DNA of 45,342 nucleotides from Nocardia sienata NBRC 100364 (GTDB lineage: Bacteria > Actinomycetota > Actinomycetes > Mycobacteriales > Mycobacteriaceae), in NCBI RefSeq assembly GCF_001613205.1, contig NZ_BDBX01000047.1, positions 1 through 45,342 on the forward strand, read 5' to 3'. The position numbers and the translations under genes are program-made. The notes below the pieces were generated by a model. It had not been told where the DNA came from, ran no database searches, and was given only the letters and a program-made list of their open reading frames with translations. Of this stretch, positions 25,698 to 33,804 are shown piece by piece. The first letter of the stretch is position 1; each line of letters opens with the position of its first letter.

Positions 25698-27040
25698 TGC
25701 CCGCACCATTGCTCGTCGCTGCCGCAGTCGTCGCGGCCGTCGCCACCGTCGATGCCGCAGTCGACGAAGTCACCGGCAACTACGACGAAGCCGAAGGCAA
25801 CCGGAATCGCGCCTCCGATGCCGCCGGTGTCGCCGAGCAGGAGTGGAGCGGCGACCGGACACATATCAACAACGAATTGGCGCGGGTCAGCGCGGGTTTC
25901 GATGGCGAGTACGCCCCGGCCACCGCTACCAGGGAAGCGTTCAAAACCTGGACGCATCAGCAGATCTGGGAAGCGCTCAACGGTAACTCCGAGCTTCCGG
26001 CCGTGGCCTCCGCCGATATCAATGCCGGTGCGGACGGCTGGCGGCGGCTTACCGGGGATCTTTCCGCCGCGCTCGACACCTTCGGCAAGAATGTCGACAC
26101 GGTGATCAACGACAAATGGGGCGGTCAGTCCGCGAACGCGGCGATCGAGGGCACGCGCACGTTCACCACCGAGGCCCAGAAGCTGACCAAGAGCTTCGAA
26201 ATGGTCGCCAATGGCATCGACCTCATGCAGGGCTATCTGGCCCAGGCGAAGATGTCGATCGTTCCACCGGTCGAGGTGTCCGGGTTCGACGAGTTCGTCG
26301 GCCATATTCCCGGTAACGGTGTCGTGAAGGCCGCCAAGCATCGCGCCAACGAAGCGCAGGCGCAGGCGCAGGATCTGATGATCGAGTTCTATCAGCCGGG
26401 TGTCACGGCCGTCGATACCAAAACGCCGGTGCTGCCGGTGACGAAAAGCCCGGTCGGCGATGGCCCCGGCGGTCCACAGCCGGCCGGACCCGCGGGTACT
26501 CAGAACCCCGTCGGCACCAACCCGGCGGGGACGAATCCGAGCGGCACGAACCCGGCGGGCACGAACCCGCAGGACACGGCCACGCCCGGTCAGGAGACAC
26601 CGCAGGATTCGGCGACCAACCCCGCCGGCACCGAAACACCGGCATCGACCACCCCGTCGACGGCAACGACACCGGCGAACACCGTGCCGCTCGAGGAACC
26701 GGTGGGCCGGCCGAACACCACCACACCCGGATCGCCGAGTGGCGCGCCCATGGTCGCCACCCCGGGTGGCCAACAGCCCGCGGGCACCCCGGGCCGCACC
26801 GTCAGCGGAACGCCCGGTAGCCCGAAGCAGACGACCGGGCCCGTAACCCGCTCCGGTAGCCCGGCCGCTACCCGTGGAATGTCCGGGATGCCCGGCGCAA
26901 TGGGCGGTGCCGGTGGGCAACGCGGTCGTGAGGAGGACGACGAACACAAGACACCCGATTACCTCGTCCAGGACCGCGCCACCGAACTGCTCGGCGAACA
27001 GCCGCGGGTGCTCCCGCCGGGCGGGGTCATCGGCGCATGA
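25697..27040 (+). CDS. WXG100/PPE-like ESX protein with Pro/Gly/Thr-rich tail
   Basis: 447 residues. The first 220 are helical and include DKWGGQSANAAIEGTRTFTT near 140, a W-x-G-x-S-A turn typical of WXG100-like proteins. Residues 240-420 are low-complexity, with repeats such as NPAGTNPSGTNPAGTNP and many Pro, Thr and Gly. The last 20 residues (LGEQPRVLPPGGVIGA) resemble a conserved end of related actinobacterial proteins. No signal peptide of Sec type; the N-terminal Ala/Val run is weakly hydrophobic. It is probably a type VII substrate recognised by the EspG next door. Confidence 0.65.
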   Translation: MPAPLLVAAAVVAAVATVDAAVDEVTGNYDEAEGNRNRASDAAGVAEQEWSGDRTHINNELARVSAGFDGEYAPATATREAFKTWTHQQIWEALNGNSELPAVASADINAGADGWRRLTGDLSAALDTFGKNVDTVINDKWGGQSANAAIEGTRTFTTEAQKLTKSFEMVANGIDLMQGYLAQAKMSIVPPVEVSGFDEFVGHIPGNGVVKAAKHRANEAQAQAQDLMIEFYQPGVTAVDTKTPVLPVTKSPVGDGPGGPQPAGPAGTQNPVGTNPAGTNPSGTNPAGTNPQDTATPGQETPQDSATNPAGTETPASTTPSTATTPANTVPLEEPVGRPNTTTPGSPSGAPMVATPGGQQPAGTPGRTVSGTPGSPKQTTGPVTRSGSPAATRGMSGMPGAMGGAGGQRGREEDDEHKTPDYLVQDRATELLGEQPRVLPPGGVIGA

Positions 27041-27086
27041 CGGAGTCGGGTCCGAAAGTGGTAGCACGGCGTGACCACGTAGGTTT

Positions 27087-27120
27087 CTCGCTCATGCGCA
27101 ATGGACACCACATGAGCGAG
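27087..27120. other. Perfect inverted repeat CTCGCTCATG / CATGAGCGAG
   Basis: Ten-base arms with a 14-base loop in the gap before espG. A second hairpin with the related core TCATGC/GCATGA spans the espG start at 27197-27230. Confidence 0.7.
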
Positions 27121-27196
27121 TCGGACGCGGCGGGGGGAGTGCGGAACCTTCGCCTGCGCTGCGATTTCCGCATCAGCGCGTCGGCCGGTCGCCGGC

Positions 27197-27230
27197 TCCG
27201 TTCATGCCCCATGGGTACCGCATGAACGGA
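27197..27230 (+). promoter_or_regulatory. Perfect 11-bp hairpin over the espG start codon
   Basis: TCCGTTCATGC and GCATGAACGGA form 11 pairs around a 12-base loop containing CCATGG and GGTACC. ATG 27222 lies inside the 3' arm, and the upstream ATG 27204 inside the 5' arm, so the folded RNA would hide either start. Confidence 0.6.
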
Positions 27231-27989
27231 CCTCGCTGGCAGTTGGACGGTTACGATTTCACGCTGGCCCTCGAGGCCATGGGACGCGACCGTTTACCGT
27301 ATCCGCTGGAGTACCAGCCGCATCGGATGGCGCACGACGACGACTTCCGGCGTTACCGGCAGCAGTGCGCACGCCGGTTGCAGAAAGTATTCGACGAGCC
27401 CCTCTACCGGGCGCTCACCGTGCTGCTGGAACCCGAGATCCGCGTGGAGATCTACGGCGTCCACGGCCCTCGGCAGAACACCGCGGTACGGATGCACGCC
27501 GGAGTCGTCGGACGAGTCGCCGTGCTGGCCAGGCAGTTACCCGGACCGGCACGAAATTCCGGCGGCGATATCGTCCTCACCCAGCTTCGTACCGACCAGC
27601 TGGCTCCCCAGCTGGTCGCGGGCCTGCCACAGGCGGCAACCGGCGGTCACCCACCCATCCGTGCCCGACGCAGCGACCTGAACGCACCTGTGTACTCCCA
27701 GCATCCGACGCGGCTGTCTCCGGTGGAAGATCTGCAGCGTTTCTTCCGCCGCCCCCGTGCCGGAACCGGCGAGATCACCGTCTACCCGGGCTACACCGTC
27801 GACACGCGACCCACCGGCGACGGGTACGCCTTCCTCTGGCTCGACTACCCGGACGACGGACGCTATCTGCTGCACAACCACAACACCGACGATTTCACCC
27901 TCACCCCTGGACCACCCGACGAAGTCCTGCAGCAACTCCGCAGCCGTCTGGATACGGTCTACCGAGTCCGGACCCGCACCGGTCGATGA
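27222..27989 (+). CDS. ESX secretion-associated protein EspG family
   Basis: 255-residue cytosolic chaperone of the EspG family, which binds PE-PPE-type substrates and brings them to the type VII machine. Fits include WQLDGYDFTLALEAMGRDRL at the start, EPEIRVEIYGVHG near 75, and TGEITVYPGYTVDTRPTGDG with GRYLLHNHNTDDFTLTPG in the second half. ATG 27222 is chosen; 27204 would add six residues and neither has a good ribosome site. No EccC ATPase or mycosin lies in the window, so this is an orphan module. Confidence 0.8.
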   Translation: MNGPRWQLDGYDFTLALEAMGRDRLPYPLEYQPHRMAHDDDFRRYRQQCARRLQKVFDEPLYRALTVLLEPEIRVEIYGVHGPRQNTAVRMHAGVVGRVAVLARQLPGPARNSGGDIVLTQLRTDQLAPQLVAGLPQAATGGHPPIRARRSDLNAPVYSQHPTRLSPVEDLQRFFRRPRAGTGEITVYPGYTVDTRPTGDGYAFLWLDYPDDGRYLLHNHNTDDFTLTPGPPDEVLQQLRSRLDTVYRVRTRTGR

Positions 27990-28159
27990 AGTACGACGGG
28001 ACTGCCGAAACGGGCGATGATTCGAGCTGCCGAGGCTGCCAGGATTACTCGAGTCCAGTCGACGACTCGACAACAGGGTGTCTATCGAAAGACTCCGTCA
28101 GCAGCGTGGATTCATTGCCGGGAATTCCTTTCGATTCTCCCCGGTATTCGACGACACAT

Positions 28160-28188
28160 GTGCGCCCGTCCCCTCGGAACGGGCGCAC
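28160..28188 (-). terminator. Terminator hairpin downstream of the 28201 gene
   Basis: GTGCGCCCGT/ACGGGCGCAC gives a 10-base perfect stem with a nine-base loop, 12 bases past the stop of the leftward gene. No T-run follows. The rest of the gap from 27990 shows nothing recognisable. Confidence 0.6.
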
Positions 28189-28200
28189 CGGTTCGGCGGT

Positions 28201-29004
28201 TCAGGCGTTGACCGGGATCGACAGGACGACCTCCTTCTCGTTCTCCGGCAGGTAGTGCGCTGTGACGATCCGGCCCACCTGCACGTTCCCGATCGCGGTC
28301 GGGGGCAGGAACTTCTCCGAGCAGGTGCTGAAGGTGCTGCCGTCGGGGCGGGTGACCACCAGCCCCACCGCGACTTTGGAGTATCCGTCGCGGATCTCGC
28401 CCGGGACGGTGAGCGACTGGACCACCGCCTGCGCCGCGATACCGCGGGCGGCGATATCCACCTTCGCCTGGGTGGTGAACCCCTTGCGGATCAGGGAGTC
28501 GTTCATCACCCGCTGTGCCGCCGCGCTGTCGCCGGACAGATCCAGCTCGACGATGCCGGGCCGGTCCGGCCGGTAGCGGACGGGCAGCACCACACCGGGT
28601 GCCAGCAGTGCGAGTTCGGTGAGGGGAACCACCGTTTTCGCCGTGGCGTCGAATCGCCGGCCCTGCGCGCCTTCGACGCTGAACTGGATCCGGATCTGCG
28701 GCTGGTCGTTGAGGGTGACTCCGGTGGGGGCGAATGATCGCACCGTGCCCAGGCCCAGTGGTGCGTCGCGGAATTCGCCGGTGTTGCGGCCGGTGAGAGC
28801 GGTGACAATGCCCGTGCCGGTGAACGCGAAGACCATGACGACCAGAGTGGACGCGATGATCGGCAGGGCCAGGAATCCGTTGAGCCAGGCCATCGCGGCC
28901 GGTTCGTAGACGCTGGTGGGTTCGTAGGTCAGGCCGTGCCAGAGGTAACCGGCGACAGCGAGGGCTCCGACGGCGAGGGCAGCGGTACGCAGGGTGCGGA
29001 TCAT
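28201..29004 (-). CDS. Membrane protein of unknown function (DUF3592-like features)
   Basis: 267 residues. Two hydrophobic segments (about 8-22, ALAVGALAVAGYLWHG; and 41-65, FLALPIIASTLVVMVFAFTG) are followed by a soluble beta-rich part with LAPGVVLPVRYRPDRPGIVE, which recalls DUF3592 proteins, and a repeat of similar strands. ATG at 29004 is set by AGGAG eight bases upstream; the longer frame to 29043 is rejected. It reads left, away from lpqH-like, 89 bases from it. No function can be assigned. Confidence 0.7.
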   Translation of the reverse strand: MIRTLRTAALAVGALAVAGYLWHGLTYEPTSVYEPAAMAWLNGFLALPIIASTLVVMVFAFTGTGIVTALTGRNTGEFRDAPLGLGTVRSFAPTGVTLNDQPQIRIQFSVEGAQGRRFDATAKTVVPLTELALLAPGVVLPVRYRPDRPGIVELDLSGDSAAAQRVMNDSLIRKGFTTQAKVDIAARGIAAQAVVQSLTVPGEIRDGYSKVAVGLVVTRPDGSTFSTCSEKFLPPTAIGNVQVGRIVTAHYLPENEKEVVLSIPVNA

Positions 29005-29093
29005 GGTTGTCTCCTGGTGGTTGTGGTCCGGATACCTGGCCACCTCGTCGCCCCGGAGGTGCGGGGCGACGAGGAGCCGGATGTCCGGGCCGA

Positions 29094-29630
29094 TCAGCCG
29101 CCGACGACGGTCGAGCAGGCGAAGGTGATCTCGAAGGCCGCGGTGGCGGGCGCGGCGAGCGGGTTCGCCATATCGGGGGCGCTGATGCCCTCGCCGGTCA
29201 CGGTGAAGGTGTCACCGTCCTTGCTCACCTGGGCCGATCCGCCGGGCCGGCCGTTGCCGTAGCCGACCGCGTAGGGCATCCCGGAGGATCCGCCCTGGCT
29301 GCCGGCGATGGCCACCGCCTGCACGGTTTTGTCGTCGACGATGCTGGCGCTGACGCTGAGCTGTCCGTACTGCGCGTTGTTGTTGTCGGTGAGTGCCAGC
29401 GCCAGGGTGTTGCCCTGCTTCGCGCACGTGGTCTCGAAATCGCCCGCCAGCGCTTTCCCGTCGACCAGTGCGGCCGATTCGCCGTCGGCGGTGTCCCCCG
29501 CGGGGGCCGCGACCGATGAGCTCGGGGCGGCGGGGGCGGCGGTGCCGGTGTCGTCGCCGCAGGCGGACAGCAGCAGGGTCGCGGAGGCGGTGAGGGCGAT
29601 GGCGCCGAGGCGGAAGATCGTGGTGCTCAT
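29094..29630 (-). CDS. LpqH-like lipoprotein (19-kDa antigen family)
   Basis: 178-residue surface lipoprotein: signal peptide and lipobox LLSAC (Cys24), a disordered Ala/Ser/Pro stretch, then the beta-rich core with VDGKALAGDFETTCAKQGN, GYGNGRPGGSAQVSKDGDTF and TAAFEITFACSTVVGG, which fits the mycobacterial 19-kDa antigen family including its paired Cys. ATG at 29630; TAGATT upstream may be its -10. It is divergent from the CHAT operon across 130 bases. Confidence 0.85.
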   Translation of the reverse strand: MSTTIFRLGAIALTASATLLLSACGDDTGTAAPAAPSSSVAAPAGDTADGESAALVDGKALAGDFETTCAKQGNTLALALTDNNNAQYGQLSVSASIVDDKTVQAVAIAGSQGGSSGMPYAVGYGNGRPGGSAQVSKDGDTFTVTGEGISAPDMANPLAAPATAAFEITFACSTVVGG

Positions 29631-29748
29631 GGTGGGTCCTGTTCTCTCGGTGTTCCGGCCCGGTGTGCCGGCCGTTACGAGAAATCTAGGAATCCCCGCG
29701 CGCCTACCGATCCCAACTTTCGGCACCTCCACACCGGCGAAACTCCGA

Positions 29749-29754
29749 TAACCT
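29749..29754 (+). promoter_or_regulatory. Putative leaderless promoter -10 of the CHAT operon
   Basis: TAACCT (TAnnnT) ends six bases before the ATG at 29761 of the first gene. No ribosome site fits, so the operon may start with a leaderless message. Confidence 0.45.
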
Positions 29755-29760
29755 GGGCAC

Positions 29761-31134
29761 ATGCGACGACCGCGGGCCATGGTGCTCGATGAGGTGTGGC
29801 GCGGTCTCGAGGGCGTCGAGGCGTTGAGCGGCCCCCAGGGTGGACCGCTGCGCCGGACCGTGAAATTGATCCTCGACCCGCTGGTCATCCGGCCGGTGCA
29901 GTATCCGGGCTGCGGGGGAGCGGTATTGACGGCCGACGGCGCGACCCTGCTCGCCGCTCGCGTCTACGCGCACGCCGACGCGTTGCGGGCGACCGCGGCC
30001 TGGTTCACGCTGCTCAAACAGGTGCGTCGGCGGTTGCGAATCACCGAGGGTACCGCGCAGGATCGCTACTTCCAGCGGTGTTTCGAGCTGGCCGCCACCC
30101 GGGGCCATCCCGATCCCCACCGTGACCGCGTACGCGCCGAGGCGGTACTGCGCGAGATCCACGGTTTCGCGGCCGGGCGCACCACCCAGGCGCTGAAAGA
30201 CCATCTGACCGATCCCGCCCGGGCCGCGCTGCTCGACGACCTGCTCACCACGGCCTGGGGCCGCCGTCCGCCGCCGCCGGGGGTGCCGGTCGCGCACACC
30301 GCGCAGCTGCGGCAACTGCTGGACTGCGCGGTCGCCTCCCGCACCGACACCGATACCCGCTCCGGTAGGCGCCTGCTCGCCCGGTTGGCCGCCGCGAATG
30401 CGGGGACCCATACGGGGATCGAGTTGTGGCTGGCCGGAACCAAGGACGCGGCCGGCGATCTCGCCCGATACCGGGCGAAGGAACTCGGCCTCACCGCCCA
30501 TCCCACGCCGCGCCGCCCGGCTCTGGGGGATTCGGCGTCCACCGCGACGCTGGGGTTGCCATTCGATCGCACCGTGCACGAACGGGTTTTCACCGTCCTG
30601 CAGGTCTCCACCGAACGCGCCGAACTCCCGCCGATCCCGGACCTGGTCACCACGGAGATCGCGCGCAGTTGCGCACCGTGGGCACTGCTCGGCGAATCGC
30701 TGCGCCTCACCGCGGCCGTCGGGGTCGAACTGGCGCTCGGTCTGGTGCCGATCACGCCACCGGGCCCGCGCCGCTCGGCGGCGGACACCGGCGCGTCGGC
30801 CGCGCATCGGGTGGTGAACGGTCGCTGGCAGCGCGAAGCCTATGTGCTGCAGGCCCGGCGGCTGGCCGTCCATCCGCTGCCCGGGGACGCCGGCCCGCTC
30901 GCCGCCATCGCCGCCGAACTGCGGACTCCGTGGCGTCCGTACCTGCGGCGCCTGTGGGTGCGGTTGCACGGGCGCGATGTCCGGGAGCTGCCGGTCACCG
31001 AGCCCGACGAGTTGTGGGATCTGCTCGACGGGGTGGCCCGCTCGGTGGTGCTCGATCACCGCACCCGCGTCCGGAAAGCCCTCAGTGCGCGGGCGGCGCG
31101 AGAACCGGATACGGCCGAACCGAGGGCGGTCTGA
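29761..31134 (+). CDS. CHAT operon gene 1, unknown, helical
   Basis: 457 residues, no recognised domain, no signal peptide or membrane segment. It is Arg- and Leu-rich and mostly helical. Landmarks: MVLDEVWRGLEGVEALSG at the start, RLLARLAAANAGTHTGIELW near 208, RTVHERVFTVLQVSTERAEL near 275, and LWVRLHGRDVRELPVTEPDE near 400. Its stop overlaps the next ATG by one base (TGATG). First of four coupled genes ending with a CHAT protease, so an adaptor or sensor role is inferred only from position. Confidence 0.6.
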   Translation: MRRPRAMVLDEVWRGLEGVEALSGPQGGPLRRTVKLILDPLVIRPVQYPGCGGAVLTADGATLLAARVYAHADALRATAAWFTLLKQVRRRLRITEGTAQDRYFQRCFELAATRGHPDPHRDRVRAEAVLREIHGFAAGRTTQALKDHLTDPARAALLDDLLTTAWGRRPPPPGVPVAHTAQLRQLLDCAVASRTDTDTRSGRRLLARLAAANAGTHTGIELWLAGTKDAAGDLARYRAKELGLTAHPTPRRPALGDSASTATLGLPFDRTVHERVFTVLQVSTERAELPPIPDLVTTEIARSCAPWALLGESLRLTAAVGVELALGLVPITPPGPRRSAADTGASAAHRVVNGRWQREAYVLQARRLAVHPLPGDAGPLAAIAAELRTPWRPYLRRLWVRLHGRDVRELPVTEPDELWDLLDGVARSVVLDHRTRVRKALSARAAREPDTAEPRAV

Positions 31135-32291
31135 TGGTCGACAGTGTGCGTATCGAACGAATCGGGCCGGGGCTGTGGAGGATCGCGCCCCCCGGCGCGC
31201 CGACCCCGGTCGATGCCGACCCCGGTCTGGACACCGCTGTACTGGAGGTCGGCGGCGGCCACTTGAGCTGGAGTGTGCTGGCGGGCCGGCAGGTTCCGGC
31301 GGCGACCCTGCACGATCTGGACACCGCCCAGGAATGGTTGTGGGCGCTCTACGGGGCCGAGATCGCGGTGGCGGCCGACGAGTACACCGGGCCCGTGGAA
31401 TTGCCGGCGCGCCCGGAGCGGCCCGAACTGGCGGCCGCGGTGCGCCGGCTCGGCTACGCCCACTGGGCCGCGCGCTGGTGGCCTGCCTCGACGGTGGACG
31501 GTATCCCGGCGCTGGACGTGGCCGAGCTCGAACGCGAAATCGCGGAATTGAGCGATTTCTGCGAGAGCGTGGTCGACGGTGCCGATGCCGCGATACCGGA
31601 CGAATCCGTGGAGGTCACCGATGGGGCAAATCCGGCGGACCGCTTCGGGGCCGATGAGGTCGGGCGTGCTACCGACTACGCGCTGGCCGCGGGTGGACAG
31701 CGCGAGGAACAGGCGGCGCTGGTCCTCGACCGGGGAACCGCGGGCTGGGACTGGCGGTACTGCCCGCCCGGTGTGGTCGACGCCTCCGAATACTCGGTTT
31801 CGTGGGAACTCGTGCGCACCGCGGGCGTCAATTCGCTGCGGATCCGGGCCGTCGCCGCCCCGGGCCTGCGCGAGGAACCGCCCGCGTATCTGCGACCGCA
31901 CGCGCTGGTCCGCACCCCGGCGGGCGACCACCGCGCCGCGCTGGCGCTGGCCGGGGACAATTGGACGGCCGCGGTCGCCGCGACGGTCGGCACGATATCG
32001 GGGGTGGAGGTCTATGTGCCGGGGGTAGGCCGGGCGACACCGGTGGGGGCCGGCCGGTCCGAGTCCGCCGACGGCACTGCCGAACCCGGACCGCGAGACA
32101 CCGGGGGCCCGGCGGCGGATTCGCGGTACCGCGAGCGGATCAGGCGACTCGCGCACGCCCGGCTGCGGCGCGCGGGGTCCGGGCCCGGACTCGGCCCGGC
32201 CCCCGACGGCGGGCATCCGGTCGAGGAACTCGCCGATATCACACCCCTGTGGGCCGAGATCACTGCCGCCGCGACGGATTCGGATTTCTGA
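31134..32291 (+). CDS. CHAT operon gene 2, unknown, acidic
   Basis: 385 residues, acidic, no recognised domain. The N-terminal 90 residues look beta-rich (RIERIGPGLWRIAPPGAPTP, EVGGGHLSWSVLAG), then a helical part with RRLGYAHWAARWWPASTVDG and a second beta part with DWRYCPPGVVDASEYSVSWE and DHRAALALAGDNWTAAVAAT. The C-terminal 60 residues are Arg/Gly-rich and may be disordered. Tightly coupled to both neighbours (one base overlap before, one base gap after). Confidence 0.6.
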   Translation: MVDSVRIERIGPGLWRIAPPGAPTPVDADPGLDTAVLEVGGGHLSWSVLAGRQVPAATLHDLDTAQEWLWALYGAEIAVAADEYTGPVELPARPERPELAAAVRRLGYAHWAARWWPASTVDGIPALDVAELEREIAELSDFCESVVDGADAAIPDESVEVTDGANPADRFGADEVGRATDYALAAGGQREEQAALVLDRGTAGWDWRYCPPGVVDASEYSVSWELVRTAGVNSLRIRAVAAPGLREEPPAYLRPHALVRTPAGDHRAALALAGDNWTAAVAATVGTISGVEVYVPGVGRATPVGAGRSESADGTAEPGPRDTGGPAADSRYRERIRRLAHARLRRAGSGPGLGPAPDGGHPVEELADITPLWAEITAAATDSDF

Positions 32292-32292
32292 G

Positions 32293-33804
32293 ATGAGCGC
32301 GGAAGAACCGCCCGGACTGGAACTGCTGTACGAGGGCGCGGCAGCCTACCAGCGTGGCGATATCGCCGAGGCGCTGCGGATATTCGAGCACGCGGTGGAG
32401 ACCACCGCCGACGGGGTACGCACCAGCGCGCTGATCAACGCCGCGAGCATGTACGACGAACTCGGTGACCACCACGGCGCGGCGGTGCGGTACCGCACGG
32501 CGCTGGAGCGGATTCCGGCGGACGCCCGCGAGAAGCGGGCCTCCACACTGATCAACTATTCGCAGGCTCTCCAGCATCTCGGCATGCTCGACGAGGCGCA
32601 ATCGGTGCTGGAACAGGCGCGGGACCTGCTCGCCGGCGCCGCGGATCTGGGTGTGCTGCGGGTGTCGTGCCTGCTCTCGCTCAGCGCCGTCGCGACCCAT
32701 CGCAGTGAATGGAACCGGGTCATCGAAACGGCCACCGAATCCCTCGACGCGGCCCTGCGTTTCGCGCCCCATCTCACCGGCCATCCATTGATGAATCTCG
32801 CCGGGGCGTATTTCGAAACCGGTCGCCGGGAGCTCGGTGTGGATTTCGCGCAGCAGGCGCTGGCGGCGTTCACCGCGGCGGGGGACCACAACGCCGTTGC
32901 CGACACCCAGCAGAACCTGGCCCAGATCTTCAGCAGGCTCGACCGGCTCGACGAGGCGGAGGAACTGGTGGTCGCCAGTCAGGCCTACTACGAGCGGGCC
33001 GGACTCGGGTACCGGGCAGGGGTCGGCTGGAAGATCCGCGGTTTCCTGGCCGAATGCCGCGGTGAGGTCGATCGGGCCGACGAATGGTACCGGCGCGGCC
33101 TCGACTGCTTCCAGGACTCCGGGGCGGTACTCGACGCCGCCTCCGTGCAGTGCCGGCTCGCCACGGTGGCCTATGCGCGCGGGCTGGTCGGGGAAGGACA
33201 GCGGTTGCTCGACGCCGCGTTCACCGTCTACGCCGAACGCGGTCTCGGCCTGCAGTGCGCGCAACTCGACTACTGGCACGCGGTACTGGTGCAGATGGTG
33301 GTCGACGATATGGATTGCCCGCCCGCCGAACTGCTGGCGCTGGGCCGCGCTCTCGCGGTGCCCGCCGCGATCACCATCGACGCCGTGCGCTACACGCTGC
33401 CGGGCGGCAGCCAGCGCGATCAGTGGAACCGGGAGGTCGCCGACCCCGCCGTCCGGCTGGCCTTCCGATTCGCCTACCTCTGCGGGGACGATCGGCTGCT
33501 CGTCGATCTCATCGAAACACAGTGCGCGGGAACGACACTGGACGCCACCTCGGGCGAGCGAGCCCCACGCCCGCAGTTCCCGTTGGACAGTCCCGTACCC
33601 CCGGCAGGCGACGAATCCGGATCCGGCCCGTTGCATCTGGGCGCCGGTCTCGCCCGGGTCGCGGCGGCGGCCGGTCTGCCGGTTGCGCCGCCCGCGCGGC
33701 TGGCCGTGGGGCCCGATGGCCGTATCGCACTCGGGGACTACATCGCGGCCGCCGAACAGCGTTACGGCCGGCGCGTCCGGGAGGATCGGGTGATCGCGGT
33801 ATGA
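32293..33804 (+). CDS. TPR-repeat protein of the CHAT operon
   Basis: 503 residues. About eight TPR-like helical pairs span residues 10-310, such as GAAAYQRGDIAEALRIFEHA, LINYSQALQHLGMLDEAQSV, and DTQQNLAQIFSRLDRLDEAE. The C-terminal 190 residues lack TPRs, with PLHLGAGLARVAAAAGLPVA and GRIALGDYIAAAEQRYGRRV. The stop overlaps the CHAT start by four bases (ATGA). TPR proteins beside CHAT proteases usually act as a scaffold, sensor or substrate; here this is inferred. Confidence 0.8.
   Translation: MSAEEPPGLELLYEGAAAYQRGDIAEALRIFEHAVETTADGVRTSALINAASMYDELGDHHGAAVRYRTALERIPADAREKRASTLINYSQALQHLGMLDEAQSVLEQARDLLAGAADLGVLRVSCLLSLSAVATHRSEWNRVIETATESLDAALRFAPHLTGHPLMNLAGAYFETGRRELGVDFAQQALAAFTAAGDHNAVADTQQNLAQIFSRLDRLDEAEELVVASQAYYERAGLGYRAGVGWKIRGFLAECRGEVDRADEWYRRGLDCFQDSGAVLDAASVQCRLATVAYARGLVGEGQRLLDAAFTVYAERGLGLQCAQLDYWHAVLVQMVVDDMDCPPAELLALGRALAVPAAITIDAVRYTLPGGSQRDQWNREVADPAVRLAFRFAYLCGDDRLLVDLIETQCAGTTLDATSGERAPRPQFPLDSPVPPAGDESGSGPLHLGAGLARVAAAAGLPVAPPARLAVGPDGRIALGDYIAAAEQRYGRRVREDRVIAV

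Noticed and set aside
25649..27067. Antisense ORF over the WXG/PPE-like gene
   Set aside because: Composition is a shadow of the Pro/Thr/Gly repeats; there is no domain or ribosome site.
30426..31133. Upstream extension of CHAT operon gene 2
   Set aside because: It overlaps gene 1 in another frame; the TGATG junction at 31132-31136 gives a proper start.
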